Notes: a model not told the origin generated them from the letters alone. A DNA stretch of 64,000 nucleotides from Methylotenera sp. (GCF_029946165.1 NZ_JAQSDZ010000008.1:145379-209378); one strand, 5' to 3'; counted from the first letter of the stretch, positions 25,331-35,493 are shown. Translations and numbers: made by a program.

Positions 25331-25855
25331 ATGATGAAAAAATGGATGCAACTATTAGTGTTAATCACCAGCATTACTTCCGCTGGAACCTTATTGGCAA
25401 GTGGAGGGTTTGGTGCGGGCGAAGGCAGTAGCAAAAATATGCCAGCTGTGACCAATGCAAAATGGAAGACAGAATGTGGCAGTTGCCATATGGTTTATCA
25501 CCCAGGCTTATTGCCAGAGCGTTCATGGAATAAAGTGATGGCAGGTTTAGATAAACACTTTGGTGAGAATGCAAGTTTAGATGCGGCCACGCATGACGAA
25601 ATTGCAAAGTTTCTCGCGGCCAATAGTGCTGATAAGCAAGATAATCGCCGTTCAAACCGCATTAATGAGTCTATTCCCGCAAGTGCAGCGCTAATGAGAA
25701 TAACTGAAACACGTTACTTTACGAGCAAGCATGATGAAGTTTCGGCTAATACGTTTAAACGTAAGAGTATCGGTAGCGAATCCAATTGTATCGCTTGTCA
25801 TAAGGGTGCAGAAAAAGGTGATTTTTCTGAGTCACAGCTTAGAATTCCGCGTTAA
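25331..25855 (+). CDS. Diheme cytochrome c, DHC family
   Basis: 174 residues. Signal peptide about 1-23, then two heme sites, C49-G-S-C-H53 and C153-I-A-C-H157, with about 100 residues between, as in the DHC family of periplasmic diheme cytochromes. In Rhodobacter DHC is the electron donor for SHP. The second ATG (25334) has the better spacing to AGGAG at 25323-25327. The response-regulator gene follows after nine bases, so the cytochromes and sensors look co-transcribed. Confidence 0.92.
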   Translation: MMKKWMQLLVLITSITSAGTLLASGGFGAGEGSSKNMPAVTNAKWKTECGSCHMVYHPGLLPERSWNKVMAGLDKHFGENASLDAATHDEIAKFLAANSADKQDNRRSNRINESIPASAALMRITETRYFTSKHDEVSANTFKRKSIGSESNCIACHKGAEKGDFSESQLRIPR

Positions 25856-25864
25856 TATTAGCCA

Positions 25865-26533
25865 ATGAGAGTTTTATTAGTCGAAGATGATGCCCTGCTG
25901 GGTGATGGAGTTCGCGCTGGGCTGAAACAGGCAGGGTTTGCTGTGGATTGGACGCAAGATGGACAAGCGGCAAAGCTTGCTCTAGAAACAGAAGAGTACG
26001 CACTGATGGTGTTAGACCTTGGCTTGCCAAAGTTAAGTGGAACCGAGTTGCTTAAATGGTTGCGTGGCGCCAATTCGGCCTTGCCAGTGCTTATACTTAC
26101 AGCGCGTGATACGGTTGCTGACAGGGTAGTTGGTTTGAATGCTGGCGCAGACGATTACTTAATCAAGCCTTTTGATTTAGATGAGCTGATTGCACGACTA
26201 AATGCACTATTGCGACGTAGCGCAGGCCAAGTCACCCTCACTTTACAGCATGATGATATTGAGTTAACGCCATCAACTCATCAAGTGAGTCAAGGCGGTC
26301 AAACAGTCGAGCTTTCTGCACGTGAATTTACCTTGTTACATGAACTTTTGCTGCATGTCGGCCGTGTACAGTCGCGCGAGCAGTTGGAGCAGCATTTGTA
26401 TGGTTGGGGTGAAGAGGTTGAGAGTAACTCAGTTGAGGTGCATATTCATCACTTGCGCAAGAAACTAGGCTCTGGATTAATTCGTACCTTACGTGGCGTT
26501 GGTTATGTCATAGATAAGATGTCAGCAGCATGA
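25865..26533 (+). CDS. OmpR/PmrA-QseB-type response regulator
   Basis: 222 residues. Receiver domain with D51 (LMVLDLGLPKLSG), acidic pair E7/D8-D9 and K at 102 (YLIKPFDLDEL). A winged-helix DNA-binding domain covers about 130-220 (HIHHLRKKLGSGLIRTLRGVGYVID). The sequence type, with the GADDYLIKPF and LLRR elements, belongs to the QseB/PmrA branch. It overlaps the kinase gene by four bases. A matching direct-repeat box lies upstream of the first gene of this run (23989-24005), suggesting control of the cytochromes and itself. Confidence 0.94.
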   Translation: MRVLLVEDDALLGDGVRAGLKQAGFAVDWTQDGQAAKLALETEEYALMVLDLGLPKLSGTELLKWLRGANSALPVLILTARDTVADRVVGLNAGADDYLIKPFDLDELIARLNALLRRSAGQVTLTLQHDDIELTPSTHQVSQGGQTVELSAREFTLLHELLLHVGRVQSREQLEQHLYGWGEEVESNSVEVHIHHLRKKLGSGLIRTLRGVGYVIDKMSAA

Positions 26534-27858
26534 AATCATTGCGGTTACGTCTAATATTGCACTTGTTTGTTGGGTTGGGTGTGGCTTGGTTAGTGGCTGC
26601 ATTGTTTACGCTGCTAGAGTCTCGTGAAGAAATTAATCGGTTGTTTGATGCTCAGCTTGCACAATCTGCTCAGGTACTGCTTGGTACCACGCGGCATGAG
26701 ATACATGAACGTATCGAGCATGGTGAAGATGAAATTCACGTGACTCATGAATATGAGCAAAGGCTAGCTTTTCAAATATGGAATGAGCGTGATTTGTTGC
26801 TACGCTCCAGCAATGCACCTGTCACCCCCATGACCACTAAAGATGGCTATAGTGAAACTATTATCAGCGGTCAAGCATGGCGCGTATTAACTAAATGGGA
26901 CAGTAAACATGAGTTTATGATTCAAGTTGCTGAGCCTTTTGCTGGCAGAGAGCGTTTAGCGCGCCATATTACGCTCAAAATGTTGATGCCAACTTTGGCT
27001 GCTGTACCCGTGTTAGCGTTATTGATTTGGTTTGGTATCGGCGCAGGCTTGCGTCCTTTGAATAATCTCAAATATGAGGTCACCAAGCGTGCGGCCAATC
27101 AGCTGGAACCGCTGGTGATGAGCGATGTGCCAGAAGAAGTCGCGCCCTTAGTTAAATCGTTGAATGATTTATTTGCTCGTTTAAAAGAGGCATTTGAAAG
27201 CGAAAGGCGCTTTACCGCTGATGCTGCCCACGAATTGCGGACGCCATTGGCTGCACTTAAAATTCAGGCGCAAGTAGCATTGCGCTCTACCAATGAAGCA
27301 GAGCGCAATGCCGCATTAGAGCATGTGTTGCATGGGGTAGATAGAGCTACCAGGCTGGTTGAGCAATTACTTACCTTAGCGAGGGTTGATCCTGAAAACG
27401 CTTCCTTGGATTATAAGCAAGTTGATTTGCGTAGTTTAGCCGCCTCCATTATGGCTGACATGGAACCTTTAGCACATGCAAAACAAATCGAGCTTCGATT
27501 GGAAAGTGAAAATGCATGTCCTGTACTTGGTGAAAGTACGCAGTTAAGATTACTGCTACGAAATCTACTAGATAATGCGATTCGCTATACGCCAGTAGGT
27601 GGTCATGTTTCAGTAAATATACATGATGATGACGGCATAAAATTGCAAGTACGCGATACTGGTTTGGGTATTCCAGAGGCAGAGCGTGAGCAAGTATTGA
27701 AGCGCTTCTACAGAATTACGGGCAGTGGTGAAGAAGGTAGCGGGCTAGGTTTATCCATCGTACGTCGCATTGCAGAATTACATGGCGCAAGTTTAATACT
27801 CAGTGATAATGACGCGGGGCAAGGCTTGCTTGTGAGCGTCCATTGGCCTAAAAAGTAA
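26530..27858 (+). CDS. Sensor histidine kinase, QseC-like
   Basis: 442 residues. Membrane helices near 8-28 and 153-173 enclose a periplasmic sensor of about 125 residues. HAMP-like linker (RPLNNLKYEVTKRA), then the dimerisation domain with H234 in DAAHELRTPLAAL, and an ATPase domain with N (LRNLLDNAIRYTP), DTGLGIP and GSGLGLSIV boxes. The sensor has a histidine-dense stretch (H56, H59, H64, H70, H73), which might bind metal or heme. It is the cognate kinase of the preceding regulator by overlap. Confidence 0.95.
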   Translation: MKSLRLRLILHLFVGLGVAWLVAALFTLLESREEINRLFDAQLAQSAQVLLGTTRHEIHERIEHGEDEIHVTHEYEQRLAFQIWNERDLLLRSSNAPVTPMTTKDGYSETIISGQAWRVLTKWDSKHEFMIQVAEPFAGRERLARHITLKMLMPTLAAVPVLALLIWFGIGAGLRPLNNLKYEVTKRAANQLEPLVMSDVPEEVAPLVKSLNDLFARLKEAFESERRFTADAAHELRTPLAALKIQAQVALRSTNEAERNAALEHVLHGVDRATRLVEQLLTLARVDPENASLDYKQVDLRSLAASIMADMEPLAHAKQIELRLESENACPVLGESTQLRLLLRNLLDNAIRYTPVGGHVSVNIHDDDGIKLQVRDTGLGIPEAEREQVLKRFYRITGSGEEGSGLGLSIVRRIAELHGASLILSDNDAGQGLLVSVHWPKK

Positions 27859-27936
27859 CTTTTTAATCGTATTATTGTCTCAGTAAAAGTAGTTGGAGCA
27901 TGGTTTGTTAAGGTCTAATCCTAGTGAGGTGCTGAG

Positions 27937-28713
27937 ATGAGTGATTTATCTGCTTTAAAAGGGTTTTTGGTTGATTTGGATGGTGTGCTCTACACAGGAT
28001 CAAATGCGATTAAAGGCGCTATAGAAGCCATCGAGCAAGTTCGCGCTAGCTATAGTTGCCGCTTTGTTACCAACACTAGCACTTTATCCGTGGCTTCACT
28101 TCAACAAAAAATTAATAGCTTAGGCTTTACCATCCCTGCAAATGAAATTATCAGCGCCCCTCAAGCTACTTTGCTTTATTTACAGCGCCAAGTTAATCCA
28201 GTATGTCGTTTGTTGCTAGCCGAAGATGTAAAGCAGGATTTTGAAGCATTCAATCAATCCGTGGCGACAGCAAATTACATTGTCATTGGTGATATTGGTA
28301 GTACTTGGTCTTACCCGCTGTTAAATCAAGTGTTTAATGAGTTGATGCAAGGCGCAAAGCTCATAGCCATTCATAAAAATAAATTTTGGCAGACTGAGCA
28401 TGGTTTACAGATGGATATTGGTGGGTTTGTTGAGGCGCTAGAATACGCCAGCGGTGTGAACGCCATGATTATAGGTAAGCCTTCTGCCGATTTCTTTCAG
28501 ATTGCCTTAGATGATATGGGGCTCAAAGCTTCTGAAGTCGCCATGATTGGCGATGATATTGATGTGGACGTTGGTGGAAGCCAACAAATTGACCTAACAG
28601 GAATATTGGTGAAAACAGGTAAATATCGTCAGAGCTATGCTGAGGCTTCTCAGGTTAAGCCTGATATATTAATAGATTCGATTGCTGATTTACCTAAATT
28701 ACTTGGGCTATGA
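27937..28713 (+). CDS. HAD superfamily IIA phosphatase, NagD/LHPP-like
   Basis: 258 residues. HAD motif I FLVDLDGVLYTG (D13, D15), motif II VTNTST, lysine in IIGKPSADFF and motif III AMIGDDIDVDVGG; the cap sits between motifs II and III (type C2). Closest by pattern to the subgroup that includes phospholysine/phosphohistidine phosphatase. The substrate is unknown. Convergent with hemY (29 bases between stops). Confidence 0.9.
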   Translation: MSDLSALKGFLVDLDGVLYTGSNAIKGAIEAIEQVRASYSCRFVTNTSTLSVASLQQKINSLGFTIPANEIISAPQATLLYLQRQVNPVCRLLLAEDVKQDFEAFNQSVATANYIVIGDIGSTWSYPLLNQVFNELMQGAKLIAIHKNKFWQTEHGLQMDIGGFVEALEYASGVNAMIIGKPSADFFQIALDDMGLKASEVAMIGDDIDVDVGGSQQIDLTGILVKTGKYRQSYAEASQVKPDILIDSIADLPKLLGL

Positions 28714-28742
28714 CTCTTGGTTAAGTCATATGTGTTTAAGTG

Positions 28743-29165
28743 TTACTTAAATAAAAACCCCTGCTTATTTTTTTCTAAAGCCAGCGCCGCTAATAATTTC
28801 TCATGGTCGGCGTTTTGAATTAAATCATGCGCATTTGTAATGGCAATTTCCGCAGTTTCAAAATCACCTTCTGCGAGGGCTTGCATTCCTTCTAGCAGCC
28901 AGTCGTTGCTAGCTTTTAGGCGTTGCGCTTCTTGTTTGTTGCGCCTGTTGGCAGGTAAAAATCGTAGAAAATGCACAAATCTTAAAAAGTAATGTAATAG
29001 TAAAAAGCCCAATACAATCAAAATCAGTAAAAAATTAAATGAAAATTGTAGCCGATAGGGCGGCCGCACAATCAGCACATAGCCTTGATTGTTACTGGCT
29101 ATCAGCACCACGGCCACTAGCAGTAATGCCATTAATAACCACCAAAATATTTTACGTTTTATCAT
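28743..29165 (-). CDS. hemY: Short HemY-type protein (N-terminal domain only)
   Basis: 140 residues. Two membrane helices (about 8-27 and 42-65) and the start of a helical repeat domain (ASNDWLLEGMQALAEGDF), matching the HemY N-terminal domain found next to hemD/hemX in Proteobacteria. Typical HemY proteins are about 350-400 residues with several TPR repeats; this one ends after the first repeat. There is no room for the remainder before the convergent gene, so it is a genuinely short form or an old truncation. It follows hemX by 14 bases. Confidence 0.82.
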   Translation of the reverse strand: MIKRKIFWWLLMALLLVAVVLIASNNQGYVLIVRPPYRLQFSFNFLLILIVLGFLLLHYFLRFVHFLRFLPANRRNKQEAQRLKASNDWLLEGMQALAEGDFETAEIAITNAHDLIQNADHEKLLAALALEKNKQGFLFK

Positions 29166-29179
29166 GATAGTTGGCCGAT

Positions 29180-30220
29180 TTAATCTGCTTTTTCTAGGCT
29201 GAGTTTGTAACGGTTAACTGCAGCAATGCTTTCAGTCAGTTGCGGTAACTGAATATCGATGTTGTTGCCGGATAATTTTTTTAATTGCTTAAACGCGAGG
29301 ATGGCGTTTGGATGTTTAGCATCATAATATTGATTGATCCATGTCGTCACTGTGGCAAGATCCGCTTTATAACTCACTTCGTCATGCTGTAATAACGCAA
29401 TTCTAGCGGTGAGCAAGCGTAATTTTAAATTCTCACGCAGATAAAAGGTATGGTCTGTTGATAATAGTGGCGGCTCGGGTTTATCAATGCGCTCTACCGT
29501 CACTAAATTTTTAATATCATTCCAAATGGGGTAAGCGGCTTTTTGGAAAGCGTTTAAGCTCTCTGTGGTAGCCGGATTTTGTTGAGCTGCGTTGGCATTA
29601 AAAGTTGGCTGGCGCGCGCTTATTAACGGTATGGTGGCACATAAATTAGCCAATTTTTCTAGCTGAGCGCTCATGCCTACAATGTCTACTTGTGGTAGTT
29701 TGCGCAGACTTTCAATTTCAAGCGCTAGCGTTTCTCGCAATTGATTGGCGCGTGGTAAATTGAGCGGCTCCAAACGTTTATCGGCGGCTTGTAAAGCTAA
29801 CAAAGCAGTTTTTACATTACCCACAAGCTGTAGCTGTTGGTTGGCAATAGTTAATAACTGCTCCACCTCTGCCACTGCTGTAGCCTCGCGGTTCTCAGCG
29901 AGTTGATCATAAAGTGTTTGCAATACATCTTGTTGGTCGCGCGATTCCTCAAGTTTTTGCTGCAAAATTACCGTGCGCGCATTGGCTTCAGTACTTCTTT
30001 CTTCTGCTTGCTTGGCCAGTGCCAAGCTTTGTTGATTATTTTCTTGGTAAGCTTCAAGTTTTTGGCTAAGCGATTTTTCTACTTCGTTGAATCGATGACG
30101 AGTATTTAACCACTGCCAAGCGAGTGTGAGCAAAGCGATGACAACCAGTATCAACGCGGTATTGGCGAAGAGTGAGGGCTTACGTCTATCTGAAGAGGTT
30201 GTGTTTGGAGTGTCAGCCAT
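29180..30220 (-). CDS. hemX: HemX-like membrane protein
   Basis: 346 residues. Cytoplasmic N-terminus, one membrane helix (about 17-36), a long coiled coil (about 45-110; EKSLSQKLEAYQENNQQSLA and on) and a helical C-terminal domain. It is related to the HemX proteins annotated as uroporphyrinogen-III C-methyltransferases but has no methyltransferase domain; a role in heme pathway organisation is assumed from gene linkage. Between hemD and hemY in one operon. Confidence 0.9.
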   Translation of the reverse strand: MADTPNTTSSDRRKPSLFANTALILVVIALLTLAWQWLNTRHRFNEVEKSLSQKLEAYQENNQQSLALAKQAEERSTEANARTVILQQKLEESRDQQDVLQTLYDQLAENREATAVAEVEQLLTIANQQLQLVGNVKTALLALQAADKRLEPLNLPRANQLRETLALEIESLRKLPQVDIVGMSAQLEKLANLCATIPLISARQPTFNANAAQQNPATTESLNAFQKAAYPIWNDIKNLVTVERIDKPEPPLLSTDHTFYLRENLKLRLLTARIALLQHDEVSYKADLATVTTWINQYYDAKHPNAILAFKQLKKLSGNNIDIQLPQLTESIAAVNRYKLSLEKAD

Positions 30221-30237
30221 TTTAATTAATTACTCGT

Positions 30238-31020
30238 TTAATTCGCTACTTGAGATAAAGCTAATGTTGACAAACATTTAATCATCGCATCATCACCAGG
30301 CGCTTCAGTTACCAATACTTTAAAACCAAATTGCAGGGGTAACTCGGCAATTCTGGCATGATTAACGCACAGTGTGACATGGCGCAGCCATTCTGATTCG
30401 CCAGCCATGTCTAGCAAGTTGCGCATGGCTTCACTGCTCGTCACAATGACAGCATTCAGATGACCTTGCTGCCATTTACTATTTAAAAACTGTGTGTCAA
30501 CTTGCGGGTTAATTCGACGGTAACTTTCCGCAAATATAACATTTGCGCCACGAGATTTAAGCGTATCTGCCAATACATCGCGCCCGCCAACCCCACGAAA
30601 GATAATGATATTTTTATTCTCAACATCATGCATTTCAGCAAGTGCCAATAAAGTCTCACTGTCAAAACGCGTGTGCGGTATGAGTACTTGGTGAACGCCA
30701 TACAGACTAAGCTCTTTCGCCGTTTGATGACCAATGGCTGCAAATTTCAGATTTTCTGGCACATGGCCAAATTTTTTGAGAATTCTGGGTAATGAATGAT
30801 CCACTGCATTGGTGCTGATAAAGATTGCCCAGTCTGCAAGTTCAAGGTCGGCAATCGCAGTTTCAAATATATGATAATCGTCTAAAGGTGAAATGGCGAG
30901 CAATGGAAATAAAATCGCATCGCCACCATGATGTTGAATCGCCTCGCAGATACTTTCAGCTTGGTCGACGGGTCTGGTAACCGCTACATGCAAACCTTTT
31001 AGTAAATTATCTGCCATCAT
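30238..31020 (-). CDS. hemD: Uroporphyrinogen-III synthase
   Basis: 260 residues, the normal size. It cyclises hydroxymethylbilane with inversion of ring D. The family is weakly conserved; visible features are the N-terminal VAVTRPVDQAESICEAI, FISTNAVDH near 90, FRGVGGRDVLAD near 140 and VIVTSSEAMRNLLDM near 190. It lies 21 bases downstream of hemC, which supplies its substrate. Confidence 0.94.
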   Translation of the reverse strand: MMADNLLKGLHVAVTRPVDQAESICEAIQHHGGDAILFPLLAISPLDDYHIFETAIADLELADWAIFISTNAVDHSLPRILKKFGHVPENLKFAAIGHQTAKELSLYGVHQVLIPHTRFDSETLLALAEMHDVENKNIIIFRGVGGRDVLADTLKSRGANVIFAESYRRINPQVDTQFLNSKWQQGHLNAVIVTSSEAMRNLLDMAGESEWLRHVTLCVNHARIAELPLQFGFKVLVTEAPGDDAMIKCLSTLALSQVAN

Positions 31021-31041
31021 GAATAATGACTACTCCGTTAA

Positions 31042-32016
31042 TTACTTATGACCATCAAGTGCAGAGAGAATGTCGTTAGCACCTTTAGCCAACAACTGAT
31101 TGGCTAAGGCTTTACCTAAAGCATCTGCTTGATTTCTATTGCCACTGGCAGTTTCAATTAACATTTGTTTGCCATCCACGCTCGCTACAAAGCCAGTGAT
31201 GTGAATGTCATCGCCTTTACATGTCGCATAAGCGCCAAGCGGCACGGTGCAGCTGCCTGCAAGCGCACGACTCATGGCGCGCTCTGCCTCCACACACACT
31301 TGCGTATCTGGGTGATTTAACGGCGCTAAAACAGCGAGTAAATCAGGGCGATTTGCATTGATTTCAATACCCAATGCCCCTTGGCCCACCGCAGGAATGC
31401 TCAGTTCAGGTGAAATCACATTGCGAATTCTGGCGTTAAGCCCTAAACGAATCAAACCAGCAGCAGCGAGGATAATCGCAGCATACTGACCTTCATCCAG
31501 CTTGCGTAAACGCGTTTGCAGATTACCGCGCAAAGACTCAATTTTTAAGTGGGGTAAACGCGCTTGCAATTGGCTTTGACGGCGTAGGCTAGAAGTACCA
31601 ACAATACTCCCTTCAGGCAGATCTTCAAGTGAATCGTAATCGTTTGAAACAAAGGCATCGCGTGGGTCTTCACGTTCGCCAGTCGCGGCCATCATAAAGC
31701 CTGCTGGCAGGTTCATCGGCACATCTTTCATGCTATGAACAGCCAAGTCGGCACGGCCATCTTCCAATGCAGTTTCTAACTCTTTTACAAACAAACCTTT
31801 GCCACCGACTTTTGCTAAAGGTATATCTAAAATTTGATCGCCAGTCGTGGTCATGCCTAAAATTTCAACAACAGTGGAAGGATAAAGCGCCTGCAAACGG
31901 CTTTGAATGTGCAAGGCTTGCCACATTGCCAGCGGGCTTTCGCGCGAGGCAATCACAAGTTTACTTGGGGGTTGAATATCAGGTGTTTGATTGGAGTTAG
32001 GATTAGAAGTGTTCAT
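31042..32016 (-). CDS. hemC: Porphobilinogen deaminase (hydroxymethylbilane synthase)
   Basis: 324 residues. It polymerises four porphobilinogens into hydroxymethylbilane. Motifs: [13 protein letters not shown] near 25, [10 protein letters not shown] near 95, [11 protein letters not shown] near 145, and the dipyrromethane-attachment cysteine in [13 protein letters not shown] near 255. About 20 non-conserved residues precede the domain. First gene of the hemC-hemD-hemX-hemY operon. Confidence 0.97.
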   Translation of the reverse strand: MNTSNPNSNQTPDIQPPSKLVIASRESPLAMWQALHIQSRLQALYPSTVVEILGMTTTGDQILDIPLAKVGGKGLFVKELETALEDGRADLAVHSMKDVPMNLPAGFMMAATGEREDPRDAFVSNDYDSLEDLPEGSIVGTSSLRRQSQLQARLPHLKIESLRGNLQTRLRKLDEGQYAAIILAAAGLIRLGLNARIRNVISPELSIPAVGQGALGIEINANRPDLLAVLAPLNHPDTQVCVEAERAMSRALAGSCTVPLGAYATCKGDDIHITGFVASVDGKQMLIETASGNRNQADALGKALANQLLAKGANDILSALDGHK

Positions 32017-32074
32017 GCTTAAAATAGGCTGTTTAATGAGTAAGTTTTATTTTAACACAAGCTGTGCTATCGCT

Positions 32075-32833
32075 TTAGTTTGCGCGGATGAGGTGCTGTT
32101 GGCGACGACTAACGGCAATTGTCTCATCGGTGTTTTTTAATAAGGCCACCCAGTGTTTTTCACTACTTTTATTGCCGTCTTCATCAAACTCTTGATGGCG
32201 TTTTTCATAGCCCAAAATGTAGGCCTTTGCCACCAAGCAGTTGCGATGTAAACGAATAAAAGTATTGTGAAACTCTTGCTCTAGATTATTAAGCGATTCT
32301 TCGAGAAGGTATTCCTTTTCTGCCGTGCGCACGGTGATATATTTAAGTTCAGCACGCAAGTAAATCACATCGACAACAGGAATCAATAAAATTCGCCCGC
32401 GCTCAGAAATGCAGAAATGCGTCTTTTGGGGGCTTGGTGGCGCGATTGCTTGAAGCTGACTGGGCAATAGCGCACGCGCTTTTTGTATGGCAGTTTGTAG
32501 GCGCTCCAAACGAATTGGTTTTAACAAATAATCTACCGCGCTCATATCAAAAGCCTGCATAGCGTAATTATCAAATGCTGTCGTAAAAATAATGGCGGGT
32601 GGTTTAGTTATTTTTTGCAAATGTTGAGCGGCTTCAATGCCGTCCATGTTTGGCATACGAATGTCGAGTAAAACAATGTCGGGCTGATGGGTGTTCGCTA
32701 AGTTCAGCGCTTCTTGCCCATTTTTTGCTTCTGCGACAATGTGAATATGATTCATCTCACTCAAAAGCTCACGTAAACGGTTGCGAGCTGGCGCTTCGTC
32801 ATCTACGATTAATATATTCAGTGAGTCGGTCAT
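32075..32833 (-). CDS. LytTR-type response regulator, AlgR-like
   Basis: 252 residues. Receiver with D57 (IVLLDIRMPNMDG) and a LytTR DNA-binding domain at about 145-250 (LIPVVDVIYLRAELKYITV, FIRLHRNCLVAKAYILG). Placed next to hemC and the kinase gene as algR is in Pseudomonas and Betaproteobacteria. Overlaps the kinase gene by four bases. Targets in this organism are unknown; in Pseudomonas this pair controls pili and alginate, and here two FimV-like genes are in the neighbourhood. Confidence 0.92.
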   Translation of the reverse strand: MTDSLNILIVDDEAPARNRLRELLSEMNHIHIVAEAKNGQEALNLANTHQPDIVLLDIRMPNMDGIEAAQHLQKITKPPAIIFTTAFDNYAMQAFDMSAVDYLLKPIRLERLQTAIQKARALLPSQLQAIAPPSPQKTHFCISERGRILLIPVVDVIYLRAELKYITVRTAEKEYLLEESLNNLEQEFHNTFIRLHRNCLVAKAYILGYEKRHQEFDEDGNKSSEKHWVALLKNTDETIAVSRRQQHLIRAN

Positions 32834-33834
32834 TTTGTTGTATATGGCAAGGTAATATGCACTTGATATTCACCATTTGACAGACTACTTTTTAACGACG
32901 CTTCAAGGTCAAAATGCAAAGTTAAGCGTTCTTTAATGTTTTTAAGCGCCATTTGGTTGCCAATATGTCTAGTATTTTTAATGCTGTAGGGATTGCTTAG
33001 AACTAAGTGAACTTCATTACGTTTGGTGTAGAGTTGGATAGTGATTTTACCACCAGCCGCTAAGGGTTCAATGCCGTGATAGACCGCATTTTCAATCAGC
33101 GGCTGCAATAACAATGGTGGTATAAGCGCATCGGGCGGCATATCGTCTACTTTCCACTCAATGATAAGCCGCTCTTCTAGACGTAGCTTTTCTAATGATA
33201 AATATTGCCTACATAAAGCGATTTCCTGCGCTAATGGGACTAAATCCCGATTATCTGCCATCAACACTCGGAATAAATCCGCCATATCTTCTAGGGCAGC
33301 CTCAGCGCGTTTTGGTTGGCTGCGAATTAACGATAGCACCGCGTTAATACAGTTAAATAAAAAATGCGGACGAATACGTGCCTGAAGTGCTTGAAGTCTT
33401 GCTTCATCAATTGCTGGCGAATAAGCGCGCTCTTGAAGATTAAAGTAATACAAGGTGATAGCGCATAGAATAAATGCATAAAAAAGCATACGTTTAGTCG
33501 ATAATAAATTGTCGAATATTAAGGCTTGTGTGAGTAGCCCATGTAAACAAAAGCACGTGAATAAAATGATACCAAAGGTGGCGATTATGCCGTGCCAGTA
33601 TTCTAGTTTTTTGAGTAGAGGGTAGCTTGCATATAACAATAACAAGCTCAATAACAGCATGGGTTGCGCAATTGATGAGATGTTTGTCATCAGCATTACA
33701 AATTCATTAGTATTAGTGCCTAAAATAATAGCAATGATCGCTAATAATCCATTTGTGATTATTAGAATGCGTAACATTACGCCTAAGTTACGTAAGTTAG
33801 GAATGCGGTTACTTTTTCTCATGGCATGAATCAT
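32830..33834 (-). CDS. LytS/AlgZ-type sensor histidine kinase
   Basis: 334 residues. Four to five hydrophobic segments at 20-140 form a membrane sensor without a large periplasmic domain. The His_kinase domain has the phosphoacceptor in RIRPHFLFNCINAVLSL near 170, typical of the LytS/AlgZ family, and an ATP-binding N box LQPLIENAVYHGIEP. It precedes and overlaps its response-regulator gene. Divergent from argH over 219 bases in which I saw no further gene. Confidence 0.92.
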   Translation of the reverse strand: MIHAMRKSNRIPNLRNLGVMLRILIITNGLLAIIAIILGTNTNEFVMLMTNISSIAQPMLLLSLLLLYASYPLLKKLEYWHGIIATFGIILFTCFCLHGLLTQALIFDNLLSTKRMLFYAFILCAITLYYFNLQERAYSPAIDEARLQALQARIRPHFLFNCINAVLSLIRSQPKRAEAALEDMADLFRVLMADNRDLVPLAQEIALCRQYLSLEKLRLEERLIIEWKVDDMPPDALIPPLLLQPLIENAVYHGIEPLAAGGKITIQLYTKRNEVHLVLSNPYSIKNTRHIGNQMALKNIKERLTLHFDLEASLKSSLSNGEYQVHITLPYTTK

Positions 33835-34053
33835 GCATATAAAATTTTGTTGTTTGGCCTTTTCTGGACATTAGTTAAATCTTAATCTTTGTAATATGCA
33901 TTATACTAATCACATAAGTGTATTATTAATAAGCAATAATTGATATAAAAAGTCAATCTGGCAATTAAAAGTGATGAGATTTACCTAAGTTTTAAATTTA
34001 ATCCTAAACATTGAATAGGCATTAAAGCCATACGAAAAGAAAGAAAAGTAAAC

Positions 34054-35493
34054 GTGATAAAAAAGACGAGTGCATTAAACAACAAAAATACTAGTTGGTC
34101 AGGCAGATTTAACGAGCCTGTCGCTGAGTTAGTAAAGAAATATACCGCCTCTGTAAGCTTTGATCAACGCTTGGCGGCGTTTGATATTCAGGGCTCAATT
34201 GCCCATGCCCAAATGTTGGGCGCACAAAAAATTATAAGTTTGGATGACGTTAAATCAATTGAAACAGGATTGGCAGAAATCTTGCAGGAAATTGAAGGCG
34301 GGGAATTTGAATGGCTGTTAGATTTAGAAGACGTTCATTTAAATATTGAAAAGCGTTTAACCGACAAGATAGGGGATGCAGGTAAGCGCTTACATACTGG
34401 CAGAAGTCGTAACGACCAAGTGGCAACAGATGTTAGGTTATGGCTACGAGCCACCACAGATGATGTAATTGCGGGTTTAAAAGGTTTGCAACTGAGTTTG
34501 TTAGACTTAGCAGAAGCGCATTTTGATACGGTAATGCCAGGTTTTACGCATTTACAAGTAGCGCAACCAGTGACATTTGGTCACCACTTAATGGCATACG
34601 TCGAGATGCTTACACGCGATATTGGGCGATTCATGGATTGCAGAAAGCGCATTAACAAACTACCTTTGGGCGCTGCGGCATTGGCGGGCACAAGCTACCC
34701 GATTGATAGGGAATTGGTTGCAAAAAAATTGGGTTTCGATGGCGTTTGTGAGAACTCATTAGACGCGGTTTCTGACCGTGATTTTGCTATTGAATTTACC
34801 TTTGCTGCTTCATTGGTGATGACGCATTTATCACGATTATCCGAAGAGCTGATTTTGTGGAGTTCGCCAAGATTTGCTTTCATCGACATCGCGGATAGAT
34901 TTTGCACAGGCTCATCTATCATGCCGCAAAAGAAAAACCCCGATGTACCCGAACTGGTACGTGGCAAAACGGGACGTGTTTACGGACATCTAACCGCGCT
35001 GCTGACCTTAATGAAAGGCCAGCCACTAGCCTACAACAAAGATAATCAAGAAGACAAAGAGCCGCTATTTGATACGGCTGACACTTTATTGGTCACCCTA
35101 CAAATTTACGCAGACATGTTGCGTTTGCCAGTGATAGAAAACGGCGTGGTAGTTACAAAAGGCTTTACAGTCAATAAAGACAATATGCGTCAAGCTGCAT
35201 TTGAAGGTTATGCAACTGCTACCGATCTTGCTGATTATTTAGCTAAAAAAGGCATGCCTTTTAGAGATGCGCATGAAGCTGTGGCTCTGGCGGTGCGCTA
35301 TGCGGTAGACAAAAAGGTAGATTTAAGTGATTTACCACTTTCAACGTTACAAGAATTTGCATCTGAAATTGGTGAGGATGTTTATGCTGTGCTAACTTTA
35401 GAAGGCTCCTTAAACAGCCGCAATCATATTGGGGGCACTGCACCTGTGCAAGTTAAAGCAGCCATAGCTCGAGTTAGAAAATCAATGAGTTGA
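34054..35493 (+). CDS. argH: Argininosuccinate lyase
   Basis: 479 residues. It cleaves argininosuccinate to arginine and fumarate. Begins [10 protein letters not shown] after about 17 extra residues; [12 protein letters not shown] near 110, and the signature [12 protein letters not shown] near 285. The start is GTG at 34054; no ATG lies before the conserved region. Divergent from the AlgZ-type kinase, a conserved betaproteobacterial order. Confidence 0.97.
   Translation: MIKKTSALNNKNTSWSGRFNEPVAELVKKYTASVSFDQRLAAFDIQGSIAHAQMLGAQKIISLDDVKSIETGLAEILQEIEGGEFEWLLDLEDVHLNIEKRLTDKIGDAGKRLHTGRSRNDQVATDVRLWLRATTDDVIAGLKGLQLSLLDLAEAHFDTVMPGFTHLQVAQPVTFGHHLMAYVEMLTRDIGRFMDCRKRINKLPLGAAALAGTSYPIDRELVAKKLGFDGVCENSLDAVSDRDFAIEFTFAASLVMTHLSRLSEELILWSSPRFAFIDIADRFCTGSSIMPQKKNPDVPELVRGKTGRVYGHLTALLTLMKGQPLAYNKDNQEDKEPLFDTADTLLVTLQIYADMLRLPVIENGVVVTKGFTVNKDNMRQAAFEGYATATDLADYLAKKGMPFRDAHEAVALAVRYAVDKKVDLSDLPLSTLQEFASEIGEDVYAVLTLEGSLNSRNHIGGTAPVQVKAAIARVRKSMS

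Noticed and set aside
28714..28742. Possible frameshifted remainder of hemY before the HAD gene
   Set aside because: Only 29 bases separate the two stop codons and no TPR-like coding remains in any frame.
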